From: an uncultured Bacteroidales bacterium
GTDB taxonomy: Bacteria > Bacteroidota > Bacteroidia > Bacteroidales > UBA11471
NCBI GenBank assembly: GCA_947589325.1
Contig: CANQAM010000001.1
Span: 1 to 64,000 of the forward strand
DNA length: 64,000 nt
Reading direction: 5' to 3'
Shown in pieces: positions 24,587 through 33,830 of this stretch; position 1 is the first letter of the stretch, and every line of letters begins with the position of its first letter. Below the pieces are notes generated by a model. The model saw only the letters and a list, made by a program, of their open reading frames with translations. It was not told where the DNA came from and did no database searches. Both the position numbers and the translations under genes were made by a program.

Positions 24587-26023
24587 ATGAAAAAAGCTGT
24601 GCTCCATACGCTGTTCGCATTGCTCCTGCTGTTTTCGACGGCAGGCTGTTTCGACGAAAAGATAAGCAATGATCCCGCTTGCGTGCTGTCGTTTTCGACC
24701 GACGTCGTGAGCTTCGACACCGTGTTTACCGACAAAGGCACGACGACGGCGATGTTCAGCGTTTACAACCGCAACAAGAAAGCGGTGCGCATCGAGTCGG
24801 TTACGCTGGCAGATGCCGCCCGCTCGGGCTTCTTCATCAACGTTGATGGCGAGAAGGGCCCCGACGTGGGGTCCATTATACTCGATGCGAAAGACAGTTT
24901 GCTCGTATTCGTCGAGGCAAATATCGACCCCACCGATGAAAAGACGCCTTTTCTCGTGCGCGATTCGGTCGTGTTCCTGACCAACGGCGTGCGCCAAGAT
25001 GTGAAACTGCAAGCCTACGGGCAGAATGCCGTCGTGTTCCGTAATGGAAAAATTCTTTCTGCCGACACCCTCTTTTCGGCTGAACTGCCGATTCTCATTT
25101 ACGACAGCCTCGTGGTCGCTCCAGACGTTACGTGGACGCTGACCGAGGGCACGACCCTCTACCTGCACGACAAAGCCTATTTGCGCATCGACGGCCGCAT
25201 GGTAGCGCAAGGCACTGCCGATAAACGGGTTACCCTGCGGGGCGACCGCACCGACAACCTCTTTCCCGACCTGCCTTACGACTATTACTCCGGACAGTGG
25301 GGCGGCGTGCATTTCGGCAGCGGCAGCTACGATAACAGTTGGGATTTCGTCGATATGCACGGCTCGTCGTGGGGCATACGCATCGATTCGAGCGATATCG
25401 CCCGCGAGAAACTCACGCTCAACCATACGATTGTCCACAATTCGGCAGGCACGCTCATTTCCGCCTCGCACGCCCGCATAAACGCCTACAATTGCCAGCT
25501 TTCCAACGCCGGCGCGTCGCTGCTCGACCTTACCGCCTGTCCGTCGGAATGGGTGCACTGCACCATAGTCAATTACTATTTCTGGGATATTATTTCGGCT
25601 CCGATGCTGGTATTTGCCGGCTACAACACCACCGCTTCGGCGGCACCCGACATGCCCTCCGTATCGATAGCCAACAGCATCGTGGTGGGGCGCGGCACGC
25701 TGATGTCGCCCGCCGATATTGTCGGTATGCCTGTTACATTCGACCATTGCCTTTTCGCGGTGGCGGGGACGGACGATGACAATTTCCTGACGTGCGTGTG
25801 GGAGGGCGACCCCGCTTTCGTGGCGACAGGCGAGGATTATATTTACGATTACAGCATCGCCGACTCGTCGTCGGCTCGAGGGGCGGGCGATGTGCGCTAT
25901 CTCAACGACACCACCGCTTTCGACCTCTTCGGAGTGCCCCGCCTCACCGACGGCACGCCGCCCGATCTCGGCGCTGCCAATTATGTGGCGCCTGCCGATG
26001 ACGAACCGAAACCGGCAGAGTAG
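24587..26023 (+). CDS. Lipoprotein with parallel beta-helix character
   Basis: 478 residues with an N-terminal lipoprotein signal (lipobox STAGC, Cys21). Residues about 30-140 look like an immunoglobulin-like region (SFDTVFTDKGTTT). They are followed by a repetitive region with LHDKAYLRIDGRMVAQGT, LNHTIVHNSAGTLI, ANSIVVGRGTLM and DHCLF. Regularly spaced Ile/Val/Asn strands there suggest a right-handed beta-helix. Such conserved Bacteroidetes lipoproteins have no assigned function. It is divergent from lpxB and convergent with the radical SAM gene. Confidence 0.8.
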   Translation: MKKAVLHTLFALLLLFSTAGCFDEKISNDPACVLSFSTDVVSFDTVFTDKGTTTAMFSVYNRNKKAVRIESVTLADAARSGFFINVDGEKGPDVGSIILDAKDSLLVFVEANIDPTDEKTPFLVRDSVVFLTNGVRQDVKLQAYGQNAVVFRNGKILSADTLFSAELPILIYDSLVVAPDVTWTLTEGTTLYLHDKAYLRIDGRMVAQGTADKRVTLRGDRTDNLFPDLPYDYYSGQWGGVHFGSGSYDNSWDFVDMHGSSWGIRIDSSDIAREKLTLNHTIVHNSAGTLISASHARINAYNCQLSNAGASLLDLTACPSEWVHCTIVNYYFWDIISAPMLVFAGYNTTASAAPDMPSVSIANSIVVGRGTLMSPADIVGMPVTFDHCLFAVAGTDDDNFLTCVWEGDPAFVATGEDYIYDYSIADSSSARGAGDVRYLNDTTAFDLFGVPRLTDGTPPDLGAANYVAPADDEPKPAE

Positions 26024-26057
26024 CCAACTCCCTCTTTTATTTTCTCCGATAGAATAT

Positions 26058-26999
26058 TTATTTTCCGACGAACAGCCGCCCCTGCCGGCTGCCCTGTTCG
26101 CGCATACGCCGCAGCAGACGGGCGGTAAACTCGTGGTTTTTCAATCCCCAGCGTGGAGCGATGAGCAGCTCGTCGGGCGACTGCGACACAAACCGTTCCA
26201 CCACGATGTCTGGTCGCAGCCGTTCGATGAAATCGATAGCCAAGTCGATGTATTCATCGACCGTGTAGAGGTGAAAATCCTGCGGCGTTTGGGCATATTC
26301 CTGCGCCATGCGGGTGTGGCGTATCAATTGCAGCTGGTGCAGTTTCAGCGAGGTAATCGGCAGCTCCGATAGTCGGTCGGCGTGTTGCAGCATCTGTTCG
26401 CGGCTCTCGGCGGGCAGCCCCAGTATGAGGTGCGCTCCGACGGGAATCCCCGCTGCCGCCGTGCGCCGTATGGCATCGGCGGCGTCGGCATACGTATGTC
26501 CCCGATTGATGCGGACGAGCGTGGCATCGTCGGTACTCTCCACGCCGTACTCCACCATGACGTAATGCTTTTGCGCCGTGTACGAAAGGTAGTCGAGCAG
26601 CGGCTGCGGCATACAGTCTGGGCGCGTGCCGATAATCAGCCCCTTCACATCGCGGTGATGCAGCGCCTCTTCATAGAGCGCCGTCAGGTGTTCGAGCGTG
26701 CCGTAGGTGTTGGTATAGGATTGGAAGTAAGCCAGATATTTCATTTCGGGATATTTGCGGGCAAAGAAAGCGATGCCCTCCCGCAACTGTTCCGAGATGC
26801 TTTTTCCCGTGAGGCAGTAGTCGGGGCTGAACGTCCGGTTGTTGCAATAGGTACACCCGCCCACCCCTTTCGTACCGTCCCGATTGGGACAAGAAAATCC
26901 CGCGTGGAGCGAGATTTTCTGTACTTTGCAGTCGGGAAAGCAGCGGCGCAGGTAATTTCCGTAATCGGTGTATGGCAGGGTTTCCGCTGTCATCGGCAT
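26058..26999 (-). CDS. Radical SAM protein, TIGR01212/YhcC family
   Basis: 313 residues with a radical SAM cluster motif of unusual spacing (Cys37, Cys49, Cys52; CPNRDGTKGVGGCTYC), typical of the YhcC/TIGR01212 family. Further family blocks are YFQSYTNTYG, GTRPDCMP, MVEYGVES and GAHLILGLP. It should bind a [4Fe-4S] cluster and S-adenosylmethionine in the cytoplasm. The substrate is not established for this subfamily. It is transcribed towards the beta-helix lipoprotein gene, leaving a 34-bp gap. Confidence 0.92.
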   Translation of the reverse strand: MPMTAETLPYTDYGNYLRRCFPDCKVQKISLHAGFSCPNRDGTKGVGGCTYCNNRTFSPDYCLTGKSISEQLREGIAFFARKYPEMKYLAYFQSYTNTYGTLEHLTALYEEALHHRDVKGLIIGTRPDCMPQPLLDYLSYTAQKHYVMVEYGVESTDDATLVRINRGHTYADAADAIRRTAAAGIPVGAHLILGLPAESREQMLQHADRLSELPITSLKLHQLQLIRHTRMAQEYAQTPQDFHLYTVDEYIDLAIDFIERLRPDIVVERFVSQSPDELLIAPRWGLKNHEFTARLLRRMREQGSRQGRLFVGK

Positions 27000-27047
27000 T
27001 CGAGATGTTTGTAAAATTTTATCATGGCTGCGATGCCTTGCACGATA

Positions 27048-28019
27048 TTAATTTTTGTATTTGATTTCCGTCTGTGCGGGGACACATCTGATATCACGAT
27101 TTTTGTTGATGCCTTCCATTTCCCACCCTGTTTTCAGATAGAGCGTTTGCAGCGTTTTCATCGGTGCACAAAGGAGCGGATAATCCCATTTACAGTTGAT
27201 TAAATTCGTGTTGGAAATATCCAATTCCTGAATCCGGTTGTAGTGGCAATACAACGTTGTCAAAGCGGTATTTTTGCTGACGTTCAATTCGGTCAGTTGG
27301 TTGTGGTAGCAATACAAATCCGTCAAAGCCGTATTTTTACTGACGTCCAATGCGGTCAGTTGGTTGTAGTAGCAATGCAAATCCGTCAAAGCCGTATTTT
27401 TACCGATGTCCAATTCAGTCAGTCGGTTATTGGTGCACCCCAAACCCTTCAAAGCTGTATTTTTACTGATGTTCAATTCTGACAGTTGGTTGCCGTCGCA
27501 ATTCAAGCCTGTTAAAGCCGTGTTTTTGCTGACGTCCAGTTCTGTCAGTAGGTTGCCGCTGCAATGAAGCCATTCCAAAAGTGTATTTTGGCTGACGTCT
27601 AATGTGGTCAATTGATTGCCATAGCAGTACAACCTCGTTAAAGTTTTATTTTTACTGAGATTCAGTTCTGTCAGTAGGTTGCCGCTGCAATCCAAAAACG
27701 TCAAAGATGTATTCTTGCTGACGTCCAATTCGGTCAATTGGTTGTTACTACAAACCAACTCTCTCAAAGCCGTGAAATTTTCAATATCTTTCAACGAAGT
27801 AATGCCCATTTCGCGGACATCGAGGTAGGTAACGGTATCTACCTCTTCGACTTCGATGACACCATTTCGGTTGCTGTCGAAATGCTCCAAACAGTATGTC
27901 GTGAAAACGGAGTCTTTCTTAAAAACGGAGTCATCGACTACATCGTCATCGTCGTCGGAGCAGGCGGCGAAAACGGCAATCGCCGCCGCGCACAGAAAAT
28001 AATGCAGGTATTTTTTCAT
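27048..28019 (-). CDS. Leucine-rich-repeat lipoprotein with an EF-hand-like loop
   Basis: 323 residues. The lipoprotein signal ends at Cys20 (FAAC), followed by an Asp run that commonly marks surface-exposed Bacteroidetes lipoproteins. Residues 48-59 (DSNRNGVIEVEE) fit the EF-hand/dockerin calcium loop at positions 1, 3, 5, 6, 8 and 12. Then come about nine 21-residue LRRs of the pattern NQLTELDVSKNTALT.LYC, with a conserved Cys in each. The C-terminal cap has two further Cys. It is probably a surface protein-binding module; the ligand is unknown. It lies 13 bp downstream of the M20 peptidase gene. Confidence 0.85.
   Translation of the reverse strand: MKKYLHYFLCAAAIAVFAACSDDDDDVVDDSVFKKDSVFTTYCLEHFDSNRNGVIEVEEVDTVTYLDVREMGITSLKDIENFTALRELVCSNNQLTELDVSKNTSLTFLDCSGNLLTELNLSKNKTLTRLYCYGNQLTTLDVSQNTLLEWLHCSGNLLTELDVSKNTALTGLNCDGNQLSELNISKNTALKGLGCTNNRLTELDIGKNTALTDLHCYYNQLTALDVSKNTALTDLYCYHNQLTELNVSKNTALTTLYCHYNRIQELDISNTNLINCKWDYPLLCAPMKTLQTLYLKTGWEMEGINKNRDIRCVPAQTEIKYKN
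27230..27740 (-). repeat. 63-bp tandem repeats encoding the LRR array
   Basis: About eight to nine in-frame repeats of 63 bp each encode a 21-residue LRR. Neighbouring units share long identical stretches at the DNA level, such as the recurring CAGTTGGTTG and GTATTTTTAC blocks on the plus strand. Confidence 0.8.
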
Positions 28020-28032
28020 GGTATTATCGTAT

Positions 28033-29391
28033 TTATTTCCCGAAATGCTTGTAAAATCCGATGATTGCCTTGATGCCTTTGCGCATGATGTCGAGCGGCA
28101 TATTTTCGTTGGGCGAATGAGTGGCGTCGCTTTCGAGCCCGAATCCCATCAGTATGGATTTGATGCCCAGCTCTTTCTCGAATACGGCAATGATAGGAAT
28201 GCTTCCGCCGCGCCGCACGGCGAGGGGGCGTTTGCCGAATGCCTCTTCATACCCCTTTTCAGCGGCTTTGTATGCCGGCAGGTCGATGGGGCATACGTAG
28301 CTTTCGCCGCCGTGCATCGACGTGATTTCTATCTGTACGCCGGCGGGAGCGATGCGGCGCAGGTGGTCGATCATCATCTGCGCGATTTTTTCGTGATTCT
28401 GGTGGGGCACCAGCCGGCAGGATATTTTGGCAAAGGCTTTCGACGGCAGGACGGTTTTCGCTCCTTCGCCCGTATATCCGCCCCAGATGCCGCACACGTC
28501 GAATGTCGGGCGTATCGCCGTCCGTTCCAATGTCGTATAGCCTTTCTCTCCGCACAACGCTTGTACGCCGATGTTGGCTTTGTATTTCTCCTCGTCGTAG
28601 GGCACGGCAGCCAGCATGGCGCGTTCTTGCGGCGACACGTTTTCCACGTCGTCGTAAAATCCGGGCAGGGTGATGTGCCCGTCGGCGTCGGTCATGCCGG
28701 CGATGAGTTTGCAGAGCACGTTCACAGGGTTGGCTACCGCGCCGCCGAATATGCCCGAATGGAGGTCGTGGTTGGGACCCGTAACCTCGATTTGCCAGTA
28801 TGCCAGTCCGCGCAGACCGGTCGTAATCGACGGCATTTCCGCGCCCACCATACTGGTATCCGACACCAGCATGATGTCGGCACGCAACAGCTCTTTGTTT
28901 TCCCGACAAAATTCCGCCACGCCGGGCGAGCCGATTTCTTCGCCGCCCTCGATGATGAATTTCACGTTGCAGCGCAGCAGCCTCTCTTTCAGAGCATATT
29001 CAAAGGCTTTGAGCTGCAAGAACGACTGCCCTTTGTCGTCGTCGGCGCCGCGTGCGTATAAAATGTCGTTTTCGATTACCGGCTCGAAAGGCGAGGTTTT
29101 CCACAGTTCGAGCGGCTCGACGGGCATCACGTCGTAGTGCCCGTAAACCAGCACGGTAGGGTAGGAGGCGTCGAGAATCTTCTCGGCGAAAACGACGGGC
29201 GATGTCGATGTGGGCAGCACTTCCGCGCGGTCGACTCCGGCGGCGAGCAGCAGTTCGCGCCACCGTTCGGCGCAAGCCGTCATGTCGGCTTTGTGCGCGG
29301 AATCGGAACTGATGGAGGGAATGCGAATGAGCGAGAACAGCTCTTCGCGGAAACGGGCGCGGTGCGCTTCGAGGTACGATTGAAAGTCCAT
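28033..29391 (-). CDS. M20 family dipeptidase/metallopeptidase
   Basis: 452 residues, cytoplasmic. Metal ligands of the M20 family are visible: VYGHYDVMP (His85, catalytic Asp87), ARGADDDKGQ, the EGGEEIGSPG catalytic Glu pair, LVSDTSM and a late ATHSPNENM His. The dimerisation domain contains DLHSG(I)FGGAVANP. It probably hydrolyses dipeptides or N-acylated amino acids; the exact substrate is not readable. It is 11 bp downstream of aroC on the same strand. Confidence 0.92.
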   Translation of the reverse strand: MDFQSYLEAHRARFREELFSLIRIPSISSDSAHKADMTACAERWRELLLAAGVDRAEVLPTSTSPVVFAEKILDASYPTVLVYGHYDVMPVEPLELWKTSPFEPVIENDILYARGADDDKGQSFLQLKAFEYALKERLLRCNVKFIIEGGEEIGSPGVAEFCRENKELLRADIMLVSDTSMVGAEMPSITTGLRGLAYWQIEVTGPNHDLHSGIFGGAVANPVNVLCKLIAGMTDADGHITLPGFYDDVENVSPQERAMLAAVPYDEEKYKANIGVQALCGEKGYTTLERTAIRPTFDVCGIWGGYTGEGAKTVLPSKAFAKISCRLVPHQNHEKIAQMMIDHLRRIAPAGVQIEITSMHGGESYVCPIDLPAYKAAEKGYEEAFGKRPLAVRRGGSIPIIAVFEKELGIKSILMGFGLESDATHSPNENMPLDIMRKGIKAIIGFYKHFGK

Positions 29392-29402
29392 AGGGGTATA
29401 GG

Positions 29403-30479
29403 TTAAATATGGTGTGTTTTGTTCAGCAGGTAGTGGTCGAGCAGCACCATGGCGGTCATGGCTTCGACCACCGGCACGGCGCGGGGCAGGACGCAGGGGT
29501 CGTGGCGTCCGCGCGCTTTGAGTACGACGGGATTGCCCTCCGCATCGACCGTATCGACTTCTTGCAGCAGCGTGGCGACGGGCTTGAAGGCGACGCGGAA
29601 ACAGATGTCCTGTCCGTTGGATATGCCGCCCTGTATGCCGCCCGAATGGTTGGTCGCCGTCGTTACGACGCCGTCGCGCACGATGAACGCATCGTTCATT
29701 TCCGAACCGCGATGCGCCGCACCGGCAAATCCCATGCCGTATTCAAAGCCTTTCACCGCATTGATTCCCAGCATGGCGGCGCCGAGGTCGGCATGCAGTT
29801 TGTGGAATACCGGTTCGCCCAATCCGGCAGGAATGCCGCGCACCACGCCGGTGATGACACCGCCTATCGTGTCGCCGGCGGCTTTCACTTCCGAAATGAG
29901 GTCTATCATTTGCCGCGCCGTTTCCTCGTCGGGGCAGCGCACGCTGTTGCTGTCGGTTTGCGAAAGGTCGTAATCGGTGTAGGTTCCGGGCAGTACGATG
30001 CCGCCCACCTGCGAGGTGTAGGCGTGTATCTGTATGCCGAGCGGGCGCAGGGCGAGTTTCGCCAGAGCACCCGCCACGCAGCGGGCTATCGTTTCGCGCG
30101 CCGACGAACGGCCTCCGCCCCGATGGTCGCGTATGCCGTATTTCTGCGTGTAGGTGTAATCGGCGTGCGAGGGGCGGTAACAGTTGCGCAACATATCGTA
30201 ATCGGCGGAGTGTTGGTCTTGGTTGTAAACGGCGAAGCCTATCGGCGTGCCGGTGGAGCGTCCCTCGAAAACGCCGGAAAGCAATTCCACGCGGTCGCTC
30301 TCCTGTCGGGCGGTAACGATGTCCGACTGACCCGGGCGCCGGCGGTCGAGCTCCCGCTGTATGAAGTCCATATCGATTTTCACTCCGGCGGGCATTCCGT
30401 CTATCACGCCGCCTACGGCTTTGCCGTGCGACTCCCCGAAAGAGGTAAGCCTGAAAATGTGTCCGAAACTGTTCATCAT
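29403..30479 (-). CDS. aroC: Chorismate synthase
   Basis: Final shikimate-pathway enzyme, converting EPSP to chorismate with reduced FMN. Starting at the ATG at 30479 ([19 protein letters not shown]) the protein has 358 residues, the usual size; the next Met at 30476 is the alternative. Signatures are [42 protein letters not shown] and a C-terminal [18 protein letters not shown] perfect -7 box lies about 64 bp upstream. M20 peptidase and the LRR lipoprotein follow closely. Confidence 0.97.
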   Translation of the reverse strand: MMNSFGHIFRLTSFGESHGKAVGGVIDGMPAGVKIDMDFIQRELDRRRPGQSDIVTARQESDRVELLSGVFEGRSTGTPIGFAVYNQDQHSADYDMLRNCYRPSHADYTYTQKYGIRDHRGGGRSSARETIARCVAGALAKLALRPLGIQIHAYTSQVGGIVLPGTYTDYDLSQTDSNSVRCPDEETARQMIDLISEVKAAGDTIGGVITGVVRGIPAGLGEPVFHKLHADLGAAMLGINAVKGFEYGMGFAGAAHRGSEMNDAFIVRDGVVTTATNHSGGIQGGISNGQDICFRVAFKPVATLLQEVDTVDAEGNPVVLKARGRHDPCVLPRAVPVVEAMTAMVLLDHYLLNKTHHI

Positions 30480-30542
30480 CGTATCTGTTTTATCGGGTTG
30501 GCGGTGCATATCGGTTTGCCGGTATGCGACCCTTTCCGTAAG

Positions 30543-30550
30543 CAAAGGTA
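30543..30550 (-). promoter_or_regulatory. -7 box of aroC
   Basis: The minus-strand sequence TACCTTTG is a perfect TAnnTTTG match about 64 bp upstream of aroC. Confidence 0.55.
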
Positions 30551-30608
30551 GAAAATTTCTTTGAAAATTCCGTATGTGCGACAAGAATCGTGGTCGATAC
30601 GTTTTTTA

Positions 30609-31460
30609 TTACCAATCGTTTTCTTCGGCGAGCTGGCGCGAGAGCAGTTCGATAGTCCTTTCGGCAAGCTCTTTGTTCTGTTCCAAGCGGCGGACGCGGT
30701 GTTTGAGATAGAGGTATCGGTAGCACTTCTCAAACGAGCGCCGGTTTTCTTTCGACAGATAATAGGAATAGGGGTGTTCGCCGGCATACGAAATTTTTAT
30801 CGGCTTTTCGCCGGTGGTGGCGATGATTTCCACAAAGGGGCGCAGGCTGCGTCCCGTGTAGCATACTACTTCGCTGTACCTGCCGTCGGGACGCATGAAG
30901 CGGTAGTTTCGCGCGTCGTCGTAGGGTACGGTGGGGGTGAGGGCATACGAGCCGTCGGGCAGTTCGGCTTTTGCCGATATGTGCCGCAGCGGTTTTTTGC
31001 CGCAATATACGCTCGATACCCGCGCCCGTCCATCGACGGTAAATTCCATGCGCAGACAGCAGGTGTCGGTGCGTCCGGCGTAGCGGTCGGCAAAGTGGTA
31101 ATAGAGCGTGTCGCTCAAAGATTCGGGGTCGAAGATAGGGACGAACTCCGATGCCATTTTCCGCTCCTCCCTCTGTACCTCCGGCAAAATACTGTCCAAG
31201 TAGGCGAGGTTTCGCCGGTTGTATTCGAGAATGATGCGTTGGTTGAGCATCGTGCCCCGCCGTATCCAGATGAATGCCGTCGCATCGACTTCCGGAATGG
31301 AGTCAATGAGGCGTTGGGCGGCGCTGTATGCGCCCTCTCCGAATGCCTGTTCCGCCCGTCGGTACAGCGTTTCGGCTTCGGTGTGTCTTCGGCACCCGCA
31401 GAAAGAGAGCAGGGCGAGCAGTGCGGCGAGCGGCAGTATGGAAAGGGGGCGGTGTGTCAT
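30609..31460 (-). CDS. Lipoprotein of unknown function
   Basis: 283 residues with a lipoprotein signal (Cys21 or Cys23 in SFCGC). A TPR-like helical start (AETLYRRAEQAFGEGAYSAAQRLID), a beta-rich middle with RMEFTVDGRARVSSVYCGKK and a charged helical C terminus (KHRVRRLEQNKELAERTIELLSRQL) follow. No enzyme motif is seen. It begins 3 bp after the relA/spoT-like gene stop and is almost certainly co-transcribed with it. Confidence 0.75.
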   Translation of the reverse strand: MTHRPLSILPLAALLALLSFCGCRRHTEAETLYRRAEQAFGEGAYSAAQRLIDSIPEVDATAFIWIRRGTMLNQRIILEYNRRNLAYLDSILPEVQREERKMASEFVPIFDPESLSDTLYYHFADRYAGRTDTCCLRMEFTVDGRARVSSVYCGKKPLRHISAKAELPDGSYALTPTVPYDDARNYRFMRPDGRYSEVVCYTGRSLRPFVEIIATTGEKPIKISYAGEHPYSYYLSKENRRSFEKCYRYLYLKHRVRRLEQNKELAERTIELLSRQLAEENDW

Positions 31461-31463
31461 GGG

Positions 31464-33695
31464 TCAATCTTTTTGCGGGTAGAACGTTTCGCGCGTTACG
31501 TTTTTCACCCCTTTGACGGTTTTCAATTTTTTTATTAGGGCGTTGAGTGCTGTCGTGTCATCGACGAGCACGGTGATGTGCCCTTGAAACAGTCCGTCGT
31601 CGGAGTCGATGGAGATGTTGCGCATCATCACCCGTTTCTCTTTGGAGATAATGGAAGTGATGTTGGTTACGATGCCGATGTCGTCGTTGCCCACCACCCG
31701 TAGCACGATGGCGTATTGCGACCCCTGCTTGCCCGACCAGCGCGCCTTGACGATGCGGTAGCCGAACTGCGTCCGCAGGTTTTCGGCGTTGGGGCAGTCG
31801 GTGCGGTGTATCTTGATGCTTCCCTGCGACGAAACGAAGCCGAACACCTTGTCGCCGAATATCGGGTTGCAACACTTCGCTAACTTGTAGTCCAACCCTT
31901 TGATGTTCTGATCGATGACGACTTCGTCTTCGCCCGCTTCATCGACGGACACCGGTGCGGCGACGAAATTTTCCGCCGTGCGGTTTTCGGCATTTTCTTC
32001 GCTCTCTTTCTCTTTCCGCTCTGTTTCGTGGTAGCTGTCGAGCACGTCGTTGGCGTCGATTTTCTCCTGTGCCAGCGCGCAGTAGAAGTCGGTAACGGTT
32101 TTGTAACCCATTTTCCGCATCACCTTCATCAGCACCGATTCGTTCACCTCGATTTTCCGGTTTTTGAAACGGCGGGTGAGCAGCTCTTTCCCGAGATCTG
32201 CCTCTTTGTGCTCTATTTCGTTGAGGGCTTGTTTTATTTTCACTCGCGCTTTCGAGGTAGTGGCAATCGACAGCCACTCCTGTTTGGGCGTTTGGGCGGG
32301 CGCGGTTATCACCTCGATGGTATCGCCGCTTTTGAGTTTGTAGCGTATCGTCTGGTTTTTGCCGTTCACTTTCGCGCCCGTGCATTTGCAGCCGATGCGG
32401 GTGTGTATCAGAAAGGCGAAGTCGAGCACCGTAGCCCCTTTCGCCAGTTTGTAGAGGTCGCCTTTGGGCGAGAACACGAAAACCTCTTTATCGTAGAGGT
32501 CCATGCGAAACTCTTTCATCAGTTCCAGCGGACCGCCCTCGCCCGATTCCAGCACGTCGCGCACGTTGTTGAGCCAATCGTCGAGCCCCTTTTCGCTTTT
32601 GATGCCTTTGTATTTCCAGTGGGCGGCGAGTCCCCGCTCGGCGATTTCGTCCATGCGTTTGGTGCGTATCTGCACCTCCACCCAGCGGTCTTCGGGACCC
32701 CACACGGTGATGTGCAGCGATTCGTAGCCGTTGCTTTTGGGCACCGACAGCCAGTCTTTCAGCCGCTTCGGGTTGGGACGGTACATATCGGTAACGATGG
32801 AGTAGACGTGCCAGCACTCTGCCGACTCTCGGTCGGGCGGCGAGTCGAGCACCACCCGTATGGCAAAGAGGTCGTATATGCCCTCTATATCGACGTTCTG
32901 TTTCCGTATCTTATTCAGAATCGACGAAATGGATTTCACCCGACCCTTTATCTCGAATTTCAGTCCCGCCGCCGTCAGCTTTTCCTGAATGGGGGCGATG
33001 AATGCGCGTATGTATCGGTCGCGCGACTCTTTGGTTTCGCTCAGTTTGCGGGCGATGCGGTCGTAGGCTTCGCGGTTGGTGTATTTCAGCGCGAGGTCTT
33101 CCAGCTCCGTTTTGATGCGGTACAGCCCCAGCCGGTGGGCGAGGGGAGCGTAGAGGTACGACGCCTCGTAAGCCACGTTTTCGCGGAATTTGTTGTTCGG
33201 GTGATGGTTTATCATGCGCATGAGGCACAGCCGGTCGGCAATCATGATGATGATTACCCGCACGTCTTCGGCGAAGGTGAGCAGCAGGTTGCGGAAGTTG
33301 TCGCTTTGCACCGTCTCCTGCTTGGCGTAGAGGCTGTTGGCTTTGATGAGTCCGCGAATGATTTTCACGCAGTCCGCGCCGAAAAGCTCCTCCACCTGTT
33401 CGGTCGCAAGCCGGTTTTCCACCACGAGGTTGCAGGTGAGCACGGCAGCCAGCGTGCTGCGGTCGAGTCCCACCTCCTGCGACAGAATAAGGGCGGTGGC
33501 GATGTCGCGCAGCAGGCGGTTGATGCCGTTGCCGTCGCGCAGGTAGCTGCCCGATTGCACGGCGTCGGAAATGTGCCGTCGCAAAAACAGAAATTCTTTT
33601 TCTCCGATGAGGGTGCGCGCCGAGCGGAACAGCGCCCGATAAAGCGACCAAAACTCTTTTCGTTCGGCGTCGGAAAAATATTCCATTTTCTCCAT
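31464..33695 (-). CDS. RelA/SpoT homologue, predicted (p)ppGpp synthetase with inactive hydrolase site
   Basis: 743-residue long RSH protein. The N-terminal HD domain is degenerate: the HD pair expected in the AA-LLHD-V-ED block is Cys88-Asn89 (AAVLTCNLVVEN), and the earlier His is also missing. The synthetase domain is intact, with GRVKSISSILNKI, YDLFAIR (Asp275), RLKDWLSVPKSNGYESLH (311-328) and EVQIRT (340-345). A TGS domain (VFVFSPKGDLYKLAKG) and a C-terminal ACT domain follow. It should make but not degrade (p)ppGpp, in the cytoplasm, in response to amino-acid starvation. It is followed by a lipoprotein gene. Confidence 0.9.
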   Translation of the reverse strand: MEKMEYFSDAERKEFWSLYRALFRSARTLIGEKEFLFLRRHISDAVQSGSYLRDGNGINRLLRDIATALILSQEVGLDRSTLAAVLTCNLVVENRLATEQVEELFGADCVKIIRGLIKANSLYAKQETVQSDNFRNLLLTFAEDVRVIIIMIADRLCLMRMINHHPNNKFRENVAYEASYLYAPLAHRLGLYRIKTELEDLALKYTNREAYDRIARKLSETKESRDRYIRAFIAPIQEKLTAAGLKFEIKGRVKSISSILNKIRKQNVDIEGIYDLFAIRVVLDSPPDRESAECWHVYSIVTDMYRPNPKRLKDWLSVPKSNGYESLHITVWGPEDRWVEVQIRTKRMDEIAERGLAAHWKYKGIKSEKGLDDWLNNVRDVLESGEGGPLELMKEFRMDLYDKEVFVFSPKGDLYKLAKGATVLDFAFLIHTRIGCKCTGAKVNGKNQTIRYKLKSGDTIEVITAPAQTPKQEWLSIATTSKARVKIKQALNEIEHKEADLGKELLTRRFKNRKIEVNESVLMKVMRKMGYKTVTDFYCALAQEKIDANDVLDSYHETERKEKESEENAENRTAENFVAAPVSVDEAGEDEVVIDQNIKGLDYKLAKCCNPIFGDKVFGFVSSQGSIKIHRTDCPNAENLRTQFGYRIVKARWSGKQGSQYAIVLRVVGNDDIGIVTNITSIISKEKRVMMRNISIDSDDGLFQGHITVLVDDTTALNALIKKLKTVKGVKNVTRETFYPQKD

Positions 33696-33723
33696 GATTT
33701 GCCTCTGAAATTGAAAACCGATT

Positions 33724-33731
33724 CAAATATA
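33724..33731 (-). promoter_or_regulatory. -7 box of the RSH gene
   Basis: The minus-strand sequence TATATTTG is a perfect match 28 bp upstream of the RSH ATG at 33695. Confidence 0.55.
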
Positions 33732-33752
33732 AGATTTTTTTATTCGATGAAT

Positions 33753-33784
33753 GTTGTTTTTCTCGATGTTTTTTTCTAAATTTG
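33753..33784 (+). promoter_or_regulatory. Promoter of the DUF4301 gene
   Basis: A GTTG-type -33 (TTG at 33754-33756), 20 bp of spacer and a perfect -7 TAAATTTG (33777-33784) are present. The leader to the ATG at 33831 would be about 40 nt. Confidence 0.6.
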
Positions 33785-33803
33785 AAAACATTTTGAAAAG
33801 AAT

Positions 33804-33815
33804 GTAATCGATTAC
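33804..33815. promoter_or_regulatory. 12-bp perfect palindrome in the DUF4301 leader
   Basis: GTAATCGATTAC is a self-complementary 12-mer located just after the predicted transcription start and 15 bp before the ATG. The position suits a repressor operator, but a chance palindrome in AT-rich sequence is possible. Confidence 0.35.
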
Positions 33816-33830
33816 TCTAAACAAAATACT

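Noticed and set aside
27230-27740. Regular 63-bp repeats resembling a CRISPR array
   Set aside because: The repeats are contiguous, in frame and encode LRRs; there are no unique spacers and no cas genes.
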